64,000 nt of DNA, taken from the NCBI RefSeq assembly GCF_039526385.1, contig NZ_BAAAIX010000026.1, positions 124,001-188,000 on the forward strand. The letters are read 5' to 3'. Positions 36,263 to 44,171 of the stretch are shown here, piece by piece; positions within the stretch are counted from its first letter, which is position 1; each line of letters opens with the position of its first letter. Made by a program: the position numbers and the translations under genes. The DNA is from Luteococcus peritonei (GTDB taxonomy: Bacteria; Actinomycetota; Actinomycetes; Propionibacteriales; Propionibacteriaceae). Below the pieces are notes generated by a model. That model saw nothing but the letters and a program-made list of their open reading frames with translations. It made no database searches and was not told where the DNA came from.

Positions 36263-37447
36263 TCACTGCCCTTCCATCTCGTCGAGCCATGCCCGGACGG
36301 TGTCGTTGTGTTGCCCCAGCGCCGGCGGGGCGGTGTGGGTCATCCGCCCCCCGGCGTGGGCGTTGTTGTCGAAGCGGACCGGGGGGCCGGCCAGTTCAAT
36401 GGCCCCGAGCTCGGGATGGGCGACCTCGATCACCAGACCTTGGGAGCGGGTCTGTTCCCAGGAGTAGACCTCGTCGATGGTGCGGACCTTCCCGGCTGCG
36501 ATCCCGGCGTCTTCGAGCTGTACGAGCAGATCGAGTGCGGGAATGCGGGAGCAGGCGGCGTTGACCGTGTCGATGACCAGGTCCCGGTTCTGGACCCGCT
36601 CGAGGTTGGTCGCCATGCCGTCGGCGGCCGGGTCGATCCCCAGCAGGCCGCACAACCGGCGCCACTGGTCTTGGGAACCGCACGCGATCTGCACCGGCCC
36701 GTCGGCGGCCTGGAACAGGCCGTAGGGGGCGATGGAGGGATGGTGGTTCCCAGCGCCGCGACGCACGACCCCACCGACCAGCCAGTCGGCGCCCTGGAAG
36801 GCATGGATGCCGACCAGCGCGGACAGCAGGGAGGCCCGCACGACGCGGCCGCGGCCGGTGCGCTCCCGCTCGTACAAGGCGGTGACCGCGCCGAAGGCTC
36901 CGTACATGCCGGCAGACAGGTCACCGATGGGGGTTCCCACCTTGGTGGGTGCGTCGGCGTCGGGGCCAGTGATGGACATGATCCCGGCCTCGCCCTGACC
37001 GATCTGGTCGTAGCCGCGGCGCAGCCCTTCGGGTCCGTCGTGGCCGAAGCCGGTCAGGGACAGCACTACCAGGCGGGGGTTGGCCTCGTGGAGGGTGTCG
37101 GTGGACAGTCCGGCCCCGTCGAGCCATCCGGGGCGGAAGTTCTCGATGAGCACGTCGGCGTGACGGACCAGCCGCAGCAACAGCTGCTTGTCCTCGGCGT
37201 TGCCCAGGTCGAGCTCGAGGGATTCCTTGTTGCGGTTGCAGGACAGGTAGTAGGTGGAGATGTCCTGGTTGGGGCCGACGAACGGCGGGCCCCAGGAGCG
37301 GGTGTCGTCGCCGCGGCCCGGCATTTCGACCTTGATGACGCGGGCACCCATGTCGGCGAGCATCATGGCGGCGTGGGGGCCGGCGAGGGCACGGCTGAGG
37401 TCGAGGACGACGACGCCCTCGAGAGGCATGGATGTTTCGTCGGTCAC
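36263..37447 (-). CDS. CaiB/BaiF-type (class III) CoA-transferase
   Basis: A 394-residue protein of the formyl-CoA:oxalate/carnitine CoA-transferase family. Visible: LEGVVVLDLSRALAGP, ADMGARVIKVEMPGRGDD, KESLELDLGNAEDKQLL, and the catalytic Asp in GTPIGDLSAGMYG. It moves CoA between carboxylic acids; in this setting it may activate the acid left after ring opening (for example oxalate or a malonate-type acid), which is inference. The start GTG 37447 overlaps the stop of the NmrA-like gene (GTGA), with AGAAGGA upstream. In-frame sequence further upstream overlaps that gene and is not used. Confidence 0.9.
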   Translation of the reverse strand: MTDETSMPLEGVVVLDLSRALAGPHAAMMLADMGARVIKVEMPGRGDDTRSWGPPFVGPNQDISTYYLSCNRNKESLELDLGNAEDKQLLLRLVRHADVLIENFRPGWLDGAGLSTDTLHEANPRLVVLSLTGFGHDGPEGLRRGYDQIGQGEAGIMSITGPDADAPTKVGTPIGDLSAGMYGAFGAVTALYERERTGRGRVVRASLLSALVGIHAFQGADWLVGGVVRRGAGNHHPSIAPYGLFQAADGPVQIACGSQDQWRRLCGLLGIDPAADGMATNLERVQNRDLVIDTVNAACSRIPALDLLVQLEDAGIAAGKVRTIDEVYSWEQTRSQGLVIEVAHPELGAIELAGPPVRFDNNAHAGGRMTHTAPPALGQHNDTVRAWLDEMEGQ

Positions 37448-38253
37448 GGGGTGTCCTTCTGTGGTGAGTCGGTGAGGGCTTGCGCCCATGTCCGCGGCGC
37501 CCTGCCCAGCAGCTGGGTCACGGTGCCCGGATGTCCGGAGAAGCCGTGGCGGTCGTAGTAGGCGAACATGGCCCGCAGCTCCGGGGAGGCGTGGGGTGGG
37601 ACGGGAACCTGTCGCGCCGTGATGGGGCGGTCGAGGACGTGGCTGGCGGTGGTGGCGAGGTCGTGGACCGTGTGGCGTTCGGGTCCGGCGAGCTCGCAGG
37701 TGGCGTGGCTGAGGTCGTTGCTGGTCAGTGCCTGGACGGCGACCTGCGCCACGTCGTGGAGGTCGACATTGGTGAAGGTGCGGGTGGGGTCGTAGGGGAC
37801 CTCGAGGTGGTGTGCGCTGATGTGACGCAGCAGGTTCTGGTGGTAGGCGGCCGGTTGGAGGATGGTCCAGTCGAGCCCGCTGCGGCGCACGTGGTCCTCC
37901 GCGGTGGCCTTGCGCAGGTGGTGGGGCATCGCCTCGCAATGCGGGTGCATCACCGAGTGGTACACGACGCGACCCACCCCGTGCCGGGAGGCGGCGCACA
38001 GGACGTGGTCGACCCACTCCACCTCTTGGGCGAACAGGTTCGGCGCCATCAGATAGACCGCCGCCGCCCCGTCGAGGGCTGGGTCGAGTCCCGCTCCGGT
38101 GAGCGGGTCCACGACGAACAGTTCCTCATCTGCTGCGGGAGTTCTGCTGAGAGGGCGTACCGACACGTGGTGACGCGCCAGAAGAGCTCTGACCGTCTGG
38201 CCGGTCTGCCCGGTGGCGCCGGTGACCACGACAGGGGCGGCGGATTCGCTCAT
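37444..38253 (-). CDS. NmrA-like atypical SDR protein
   Basis: A 269-residue NAD(P)-binding Rossmann protein: VVVTGATGQTGQTVRALLA at the N-terminus, then the NmrA-like pattern AAVYLMAPNL and WTILQPAAYHQNLL. The classical YxxxK catalytic pair is not evident, as usual for NmrA-like redox sensors and some reductases. Coupled by a 4-nt overlap to the CoA-transferase. Its role in the pathway is unclear. Confidence 0.8.
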   Translation of the reverse strand: MSESAAPVVVTGATGQTGQTVRALLARHHVSVRPLSRTPAADEELFVVDPLTGAGLDPALDGAAAVYLMAPNLFAQEVEWVDHVLCAASRHGVGRVVYHSVMHPHCEAMPHHLRKATAEDHVRRSGLDWTILQPAAYHQNLLRHISAHHLEVPYDPTRTFTNVDLHDVAQVAVQALTSNDLSHATCELAGPERHTVHDLATTASHVLDRPITARQVPVPPHASPELRAMFAYYDRHGFSGHPGTVTQLLGRAPRTWAQALTDSPQKDTP

Positions 38254-38278
38254 GGACTCTCCCGAGGATGCTCAGATG

Positions 38279-38315
38279 GGTGGTGCACCGAGCTCTGGTT
38301 GATCGGTGCACCACC
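38279..38315 (-). terminator. Hairpin between hyuB and the NmrA-like gene
   Basis: GGTGGTGCACCGA (38279-38291) and TCGGTGCACCACC (38303-38315) form a perfect 13-bp stem with an 11-nt loop in the 74-bp gap. It may terminate or attenuate the hyuAB transcript before the last three genes. Confidence 0.6.
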
Positions 38316-38327
38316 GCGCGCCACCTG

Positions 38328-40349
38328 TTACAGCCAGTCGCAGGCGGGTGCGCCCTGGTTGTTGGGGTCGAGCTTCGCGAAGCCGGGGCCCCGGTCGAAG
38401 AACGCCTCCCCGCCGGTGCGGTCCGCGCGCATCTGGTCACGCAGTGCCTGCGAGGCGGCCTCGTCGATGACCGGTTCCTCCTTGGTGCCGCTGGCCACGA
38501 TGCCGTAATCGCGGCGCGCGCCCTCGAAAGACACCTTCCCCCACGACAGGTCCCGCAGCACCTCGTCGATGGGACGCTCCAGGGGGTCTCCCCAGCCGCC
38601 GCCGCCGGTGGTGCGGATCCGCACCACTTCACCGGCCTTGATGGTCTCGGCGTCGGCGAGCGCGTCGATCTCGCGCTCGTTGGGACCGCCGGGATCGATG
38701 GTGACCTGGAAGGGGGTTCCGGCCTTGCCGCCCTTGACACCCCAGCACGCCAGGATCGAGCGGTCGGCGATGGACATGAAGTGCGCGTCCTTCAGCATGC
38801 GGATGTGCTTCTCGTAGCCCAGTCCGCCGCGGTAGCGGCCCGCGCCGCCGGAGTCCATGGCCAGGCCGAGGCGCTCCACCAGGAACGGGAAGCGGCCCTC
38901 GGTGAACTCGGTCGGCAGGTTCCGCGAGTCGGGGACGACGTGGATGGTGTCCTCCCCGTCGGCGTAGTAGCGGCCACCCGACCCGCCGCCGAGCACCTCA
39001 CGCATCAGGTAGTCGTTGCCGTCGCGGTCCTTGCCGTAGACCCCGGTGTAGCGGATGGTCTCCTGGTCGGCGGGCATGCGCCCGTCGACGGCCTTGGCGA
39101 CCACACCGGACAGCACACCGAGCAGGCGCAGGATCACGAAGGTGCGCGCGTTGGTGGGGCCGGGGTAGATCGGGGTGAGCAGCGTGCCCTTCTCCGGGAA
39201 CCGCATTTCGATGAGGGGGACGATCCCCTCGTTCACGTCGAGCTCCGCCATGCGCTCCGGGGTGTCGGCCAGGTTGCGCAGGATGGGCGCCAGCCACTTC
39301 TTGAGGAAGTTGCCGCCCACGTAGTCGCCGCAATGGTTGATCGGACCCGCAGCCTGGGCCGCGGTACCGGTGAAGTCGAGGATCAACTTCGGGCCGTTGC
39401 CCGGCCCCCCGGTGGAGGTCTTGGTCAAGGTGATGCGCTGGGTGTGCAGCTGCGGCTCGCTGACGCCGTCGTGCTCGGCGTAGTCCTCCCACACGTACTG
39501 CCCGTCGGGGATCTTGGCGAGGATCTCGCGGCGGTAGATCTCGGTCGTGTTGTCCAGGATCGTGTCGAAGGCTGCCTCGACGGTGTCGTGTCCGTAGCGG
39601 GCGAACAGTTCTGCCAGGCGGCGGGCGCCCATGAGGCAGGCGGAGCACTCCGCGTCCAGGTCAGCGGCCAGCGAGTCAGGCATGCGGGAGTTGCGGGTCA
39701 TGATCCGCAGCGCGGCCCGGTTCGGTTCCCCGGCGTCCCACAGCTTGATGGGGGGCACCGACAGGCCCTCCTCGTGGACGCTGGTGGCTCCCGAGGGCAT
39801 GGATCCGGGGCAGGCGCCGCCGATGTCGTCGTGGTGGCCGAAGGCCTGCACGAAGCAGACGACCTTGCCCTCGTGGAAGACGGGGACCGTGACGCACAGG
39901 TCGGGGAGGTGGCCGATGCCGCCCTCGGACTCGTAGACGTCGTTGTGGAAGAACACGTCGCCTTCACGCATCGTCTCGAGGGGGAAGTCCCTCACGATGG
40001 GGTGCACCAGGGCGGAGTAGGAACGGCCGGTCAGCTTGCGGAGCTGGCGGTCGTGGATGCCGGCGCGGAAGTCGTGGGCGTCACGGATCATCGGGGAGCG
40101 CGAGGTGCGGGCGATGGCGGTCTCGACCTCCATCTCGACGCTGGCAAGGGTTCCCTGGACGATCTCGACGACGATCGGGTCGACGTGGGTGCCCTCCGGA
40201 GTCAGCCTGTTGCCGTGCTCGTAGGAGGTGGGCAGGCCGGCGGGATTGATGGGCTTGGCTGCGATGTAGGCCTCGAGGGCCTCGCCCTGCAGGGGGGTCA
40301 TCGACAGCATCGAGCCCGAGTCCTGTGCAGTCGTGGTGGTCTGGCTCAC
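38328..40349 (-). CDS. hyuB: Hydantoinase B/oxoprolinase-family subunit
   Basis: A 673-residue partner of HyuA. Visible: DPIVVEIVQGTLASVEMEVE, SRSPMIRDAHDFRAGIHD, REGDVFFHNDVYESEGGIGHLPD, FTGTAAQAAGPINHCGDYVGG and a Gly-rich GSGGRYYADGEDT loop. HyuA/HyuB pairs use ATP to open cyclic amides (hydantoins, 5-oxoproline, N-methylhydantoin); acetone carboxylases are distant relatives. In this cluster it should open the hydroxylated N-heterocycle. Start overlaps the hyuA stop by 4 nt. Confidence 0.93.
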   Translation of the reverse strand: MSQTTTTAQDSGSMLSMTPLQGEALEAYIAAKPINPAGLPTSYEHGNRLTPEGTHVDPIVVEIVQGTLASVEMEVETAIARTSRSPMIRDAHDFRAGIHDRQLRKLTGRSYSALVHPIVRDFPLETMREGDVFFHNDVYESEGGIGHLPDLCVTVPVFHEGKVVCFVQAFGHHDDIGGACPGSMPSGATSVHEEGLSVPPIKLWDAGEPNRAALRIMTRNSRMPDSLAADLDAECSACLMGARRLAELFARYGHDTVEAAFDTILDNTTEIYRREILAKIPDGQYVWEDYAEHDGVSEPQLHTQRITLTKTSTGGPGNGPKLILDFTGTAAQAAGPINHCGDYVGGNFLKKWLAPILRNLADTPERMAELDVNEGIVPLIEMRFPEKGTLLTPIYPGPTNARTFVILRLLGVLSGVVAKAVDGRMPADQETIRYTGVYGKDRDGNDYLMREVLGGGSGGRYYADGEDTIHVVPDSRNLPTEFTEGRFPFLVERLGLAMDSGGAGRYRGGLGYEKHIRMLKDAHFMSIADRSILACWGVKGGKAGTPFQVTIDPGGPNEREIDALADAETIKAGEVVRIRTTGGGGWGDPLERPIDEVLRDLSWGKVSFEGARRDYGIVASGTKEEPVIDEAASQALRDQMRADRTGGEAFFDRGPGFAKLDPNNQGAPACDWL

Positions 40350-42457
40350 TTCGAACCCTCCTTCTTGATGATGAGATTTCCGTGGTCATCGACCCGCAGG
40401 GTGAAGCCCGGATGGAGTGGCACGGTCGAGCCGAACTCCTCGATGATCGCGGGGCCGGTGATCTGGTCCCCGGAGCGCAGGTCGGCGCGCCAGTAGACAG
40501 GGGTCGCGACCCGTCCTTCATCCGCGTCGAAGGACACATCGCGGGTGCTGCGGAGCGCCCGTTCCTCCAGCGGTGCGGCGCCGTCGGCGCTCTCGATCGG
40601 CTTGAGCTCGGGCCGGGTGATGGGGCCGATGCCGGAGACACGCAGGTTGACCCACTCGACCTGCTGGGACTCGTCCCCGCGGAAGTCGTAGCCGTACAGG
40701 GAGCGGTGCTCGGCGTGGAACGTCTCGGCGGCCTGGTCAGCCCACTCCTGGGTGATCTCCCCCTCCGGGGTGTTGACCCGCACCTCGAAGGCCTGGCCGA
40801 GGTAGCGCATGTCGACGGTGCGCTGGAAGCGGTGCGCCTCGGCGGGGAATCCTTCTCCGGTGAGCGCCTCGGCGGCGCTCTGCTTCAGGTCGTCGAAGAT
40901 GCCTGCCACGGCCTCGAGGTTGAGGCCGTTGTGGCGGGCCACGTGGGTCTGGACGTAGTCGTTCTTCACGTCGACGGTGAGCAGTCCGAAGGCGGACACG
41001 TTGCCCGGGTTCTGCGGGACGACGACGCCGGCCAGGTCGAGGATGTCGACCAGACGACAGGCCAGCAGGGATCCGGATCCGCCGAAGGTGGCCAGCATGA
41101 AGTCGCGGACGTCCAGGCCGCGCTTGACCGAGATCTGCCGCAGGGCGTTGGCCTGGTTCCAGGCCGAGATCTCAAGGATGCCGATGGCACACTGCTCTGG
41201 GCTGAGGTTGAGTCGCTGGGCCAGGTCCTCGATGCCGCGGCGGGCGGCGTCGGCGTCGAGGGGAATCTCGCCGCCGAGCAGGTGCGCGGGGATGCGGCCG
41301 AGCATGACGTGGGCGTCGGTGATGGTGGGCTGCTGGCCACCCTTGCCGTAGCACAGGGGGCCCGGGTCGGCACCGGCGGAGTGGGGGCCGACCTTCAGCT
41401 GCCCCTCCGGGGTGGTCCACGCGATCGACCCGCCGCCCGCGCCGACGGTGACAACGTCGATCATGGGGATCTTGGAGGGGTATGCGCCGACGGACCCTTC
41501 GGTGGTGAGGGCCGGTTCACCGTTCATGACGACGGTCACGTCAGTGGATGTGCCGCCGCCGTCGCAGGTGAGGACCTTGTCGAAGCCGGCCTTCTGGGCG
41601 ATGAGGCCCGCGCCCAGCGCGCCGGCGGCGGGGCCGGACAAGACGGTGGTGATGGGCTGGTTGACGACCTCATCGGCCGACAGGACACCGCCGTTGGACT
41701 TCATGATGTAGAACGGGATCCGGTCCCGGTCGCTGGTGCCGACGCCGGTGAACGCGTCGAGGCGTTCGTGGATGTTGGTGACGTAGCGCGACACCTTCGG
41801 CTTCACCGCGGCGTCGACCAGCGTGGTCATGGACCGCTCGTACTCGCGGTACTCGCGCAGCACCTCGCTGCTGAGGGAGACCACCGCGTCGGGGTGTTCC
41901 TCGCGCAGGATCTGGCGCATGCGCTGCTCGTGGTCGGGGTTGGCGTAGGCGTGCAGGAAGTTGACGCCGATGGTCATGATGCCCTTCTCGGCGAACCAGC
42001 GGGCCGTGGCGCGGGCGCCGTCCTCGTCGAAGGGGCGCACCTCCTTGCCCTCGAAGTCGAGTCGACCGCCGACGGTCTTGACCAGGTGCGCGGGCACGAT
42101 GCGGTCGGGCTTGACCCAGAAGTAGGAGTTGCCGTAGCCATCGGGCACGGCCTGGCGGGCGATCTCGAGGACGAACTCGTAGCCCTCGGTGGTGATGAAG
42201 CCGAGCTCGTCGACCTTGCCCTCGAGGAGCTGGTTGGTGGCAACCGTGGTGCCGTGGCACACGGCGGTCACGTCCTCACCGGTTGCGCCCAGGATCTCCA
42301 GGACCCTTTCGACGCCGGCGATGAAGCCGTCGGCGGGGTTGCTGGGGGTCGACGGCGTCTTCGTCGTCGTGAGCGTGCCGGATTCTTCATCGAAGGCGAC
42401 GACGTCTGTGAACGTGCCGCCAGTGTCGATGCCGATCCGAATGCTTCGAGTGGCCAT
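40346..42457 (-). CDS. hyuA: Hydantoinase A/oxoprolinase-family ATPase subunit
   Basis: A 703-residue ASKHA-fold subunit that phosphorylates the cyclic amide. Visible: RIGIDTGGTFTDVVAF (phosphate-1 loop), HGTTVATNQLLEG, TCDGGGTSTDVTVVMNG (phosphate-2), and SGPAAGALGAG. With HyuB it forms an ATP-dependent ring-opening amidohydrolase. The 144-bp gap upstream carries two palindromes, one matching the proposed PucR operator, so hyuAB has its own control region within the minus-strand run. Confidence 0.93.
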   Translation of the reverse strand: MATRSIRIGIDTGGTFTDVVAFDEESGTLTTTKTPSTPSNPADGFIAGVERVLEILGATGEDVTAVCHGTTVATNQLLEGKVDELGFITTEGYEFVLEIARQAVPDGYGNSYFWVKPDRIVPAHLVKTVGGRLDFEGKEVRPFDEDGARATARWFAEKGIMTIGVNFLHAYANPDHEQRMRQILREEHPDAVVSLSSEVLREYREYERSMTTLVDAAVKPKVSRYVTNIHERLDAFTGVGTSDRDRIPFYIMKSNGGVLSADEVVNQPITTVLSGPAAGALGAGLIAQKAGFDKVLTCDGGGTSTDVTVVMNGEPALTTEGSVGAYPSKIPMIDVVTVGAGGGSIAWTTPEGQLKVGPHSAGADPGPLCYGKGGQQPTITDAHVMLGRIPAHLLGGEIPLDADAARRGIEDLAQRLNLSPEQCAIGILEISAWNQANALRQISVKRGLDVRDFMLATFGGSGSLLACRLVDILDLAGVVVPQNPGNVSAFGLLTVDVKNDYVQTHVARHNGLNLEAVAGIFDDLKQSAAEALTGEGFPAEAHRFQRTVDMRYLGQAFEVRVNTPEGEITQEWADQAAETFHAEHRSLYGYDFRGDESQQVEWVNLRVSGIGPITRPELKPIESADGAAPLEERALRSTRDVSFDADEGRVATPVYWRADLRSGDQITGPAIIEEFGSTVPLHPGFTLRVDDHGNLIIKKEGSK

Positions 42458-42601
42458 GGGCGTCCTTTTCGGTTGGGGCTTAGGGATGATTCAATCCGCC
42501 CACCCGGCCCCCATCCTCGGCAACATGTGCCAAAGAAAGGGGCGGGCGCTGGCAGGGTGCGCCATGGTTGGCGCGTGGGGTGCCGCCCCCCGACGAGGCG
42601 G
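42458..42601. other. hyuA upstream region with palindromes
   Basis: A 144-bp spacer between the nitrilase gene and hyuA, both on the minus strand. It holds the candidate PucR operator at 42518-42532 and a second perfect palindrome GCGCCA-TGGT-TGGCGC at 42559-42574. No gene. Confidence 0.5.
42518..42532. promoter_or_regulatory. Candidate PucR operator before hyuA
   Basis: On the minus strand TGGCAC-ATG-TTGCCG, matching TGGCAC-AAG-GTGCCA before the permease operon (49776-49790) apart from the spacer and two arm positions. Located ~60 bp before the hyuA start. Confidence 0.4.
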
Positions 42602-43510
42602 CTATGCCCCGTGGGGGAAGGTTGTCGCCGCGGGGGCGATCAACGTATCGCTGTGGCGGGCGATGAGGGTGAGGTTGCGGTCGCGGAGGTGATCGAACCC
42701 CTGGGCGATGTTGCTGCCCGGTGTGAGGCTGGCGAGGGCCTGGTCGGGTTCGAGGCGGGCACTCACCCAACCCTCATGGGAGGCGGCCTTGGCCAGCGTG
42801 TGCGCGATCGGGGTGATGATGTGGGAGTTGCCGAAGTAGTGGACCCCGGCCGCGTCAGTGCCGGTCGCATTCGCCCCGATGACATAGACGTGGTTGTCGT
42901 AGGCCCGGGCCCGGCTGGTCAGCTCCCAGATGTCGGCGCTGCGCAGCAGCGCCGAGGGCCGGCAGATGACCTCGGCGCCCAGGACGGCCTGGATGCGGGA
43001 CAGTTCCGGGTAATCACCGTCGAAGCAGATGATCATCCCCAGCCTGCCCAGGTCGGTGTCGACCACACACACATCGTTGCCGGGGGTCACCCATCCCGCG
43101 TCGCAAGTGACGACGGATTCGGAGATGAACGGGTGGGTCTTGTCGTAGACCCCGCCGATTGACCCGTCGGGCAGCACCAGCACGGCGCTGTTGAACACTT
43201 CACCGCGGGTGTCGCCTCGCCGGTAGCTGCCGAAGCACAGGTGGATCCCCAGGTCCTGGGCGAGGCGCTGGTAGGGCTCGGCGATGGGGCCCGGGATCTC
43301 GCTGACCACGTCCCACAGCTCGGCTGCGGCGCAGCCGGGGGTGAAACCGGTGGTCACCGACTCGGGCAGCACCACCAGCTCCGCCCCGGTGGCCTCGACA
43401 CACCGTTCGACCCACGCACGGGCGTTGTCCGCGTTCGCGGTCACCGTCGCGGCGGTGAGGGGTCCCGGGGCGGGGGCGAGTTGGACGGCCGCGGCGGCGA
43501 ACGCGCGCAT
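42602..43510 (-). CDS. Nitrilase-superfamily amidohydrolase
   Basis: A 302-residue carbon-nitrogen hydrolase. The catalytic triad is visible: Glu50 (VVLPESVTTG), Lys124 (YDKTHPF) and Cys162 (IICFDGDYPE). This fold includes N-carbamoyl-amino-acid hydrolases, beta-ureidopropionases and omega-amidases. Next to HyuAB and a Mo hydroxylase, a role in hydrolysing a ureido or amide intermediate is likely, but the exact substrate is not readable. The ATG at 43510 overlaps the stop of coxG. Confidence 0.88.
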   Translation of the reverse strand: MRAFAAAAVQLAPAPGPLTAATVTANADNARAWVERCVEATGAELVVLPESVTTGFTPGCAAAELWDVVSEIPGPIAEPYQRLAQDLGIHLCFGSYRRGDTRGEVFNSAVLVLPDGSIGGVYDKTHPFISESVVTCDAGWVTPGNDVCVVDTDLGRLGMIICFDGDYPELSRIQAVLGAEVICRPSALLRSADIWELTSRARAYDNHVYVIGANATGTDAAGVHYFGNSHIITPIAHTLAKAASHEGWVSARLEPDQALASLTPGSNIAQGFDHLRDRNLTLIARHSDTLIAPAATTFPHGA

Positions 43511-44169
43511 CAGCGGCGACCGGCGAGTAGCCCGATCCCGACACCGGCCAGCGCGATCAACGCCCCAAACGCGGCGGCGCGCAGATCCTCACCCTGCCCG
43601 CGGACGGCGACCGGCGCCAGATGCGCCGAGGCGACCGCGCCCGCCGGGTCGAGACGCGGCTCCCCCACCAGCGGCGCAGCCGCCGTCGCGGGGGCGGTGT
43701 CCGGGGTTTCGGGGGCGCGTCCGATGCCGCCGGCGGCGATGTCCGCATCGATCGCGGCGAAGAACTGGGTGGCCATCTTGCGGGCGACACCCTGGAGCAT
43801 GCGCTGCCCCACCCCGCCGACGGCGCCACCGACGGAGGCGTCGGCGACCCATTCGATGTCGCTTCCCCCGTCCGTGGCCTCGGCCATCTTCACGCGGACG
43901 TCCGCGGAGATGGTGCCCGGGCCGCCCGCGCCGGAGGCACGCAGCAGGAACGACTCCTGCTCCACCTGCTCAGTGAGGGCCACCTGGCCGGTGTAGGTGC
44001 CCTTGATGGAGGCCACGCCGGCGCTGATGGTTGCCTTGTACGCGTCGACGCCGGTGGCCTCAAGCGACTGCAGGCCGGGGATGGTGCGGGACAGCACGCC
44101 GGGGTCGTGGAAGGCCTGCCAGGCCACGTCGACGGGTGCATCCATGTGGGCGGTTCCGGTGATCTGCAT
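43510..44169 (-). CDS. coxG: CoxG-like SRPBCC protein with membrane anchor
   Basis: A 219-residue protein: a SRPBCC (START-like) domain at 1-145 (MQITGTAHMDAPVDVAWQAF, DPGVLSRTIPG, GTYTGQVALTEQ), a Pro/Ala-rich linker, and a C-terminal hydrophobic anchor (AAAFGALIALAGVGIGLLAG) ending in Arg. CoxG of CO dehydrogenase operons recruits the Mo hydroxylase to the membrane for electron transfer. ATG 44169 has AGGAG 6 nt upstream and lies 2 nt past the large-subunit stop; the long upstream in-frame extension is rejected. Confidence 0.88.
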   Translation of the reverse strand: MQITGTAHMDAPVDVAWQAFHDPGVLSRTIPGLQSLEATGVDAYKATISAGVASIKGTYTGQVALTEQVEQESFLLRASGAGGPGTISADVRVKMAEATDGGSDIEWVADASVGGAVGGVGQRMLQGVARKMATQFFAAIDADIAAGGIGRAPETPDTAPATAAAPLVGEPRLDPAGAVASAHLAPVAVRGQGEDLRAAAFGALIALAGVGIGLLAGRR

Positions 44170-44171
44170 TC

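Noticed and set aside
36263..38017. A 584-residue fusion of an NmrA-like region with a CoA-transferase
   Set aside because: The extra N-terminal part is a shadow frame of the NmrA-like gene; GTG 37447 with AGAAGGA upstream is the better start.
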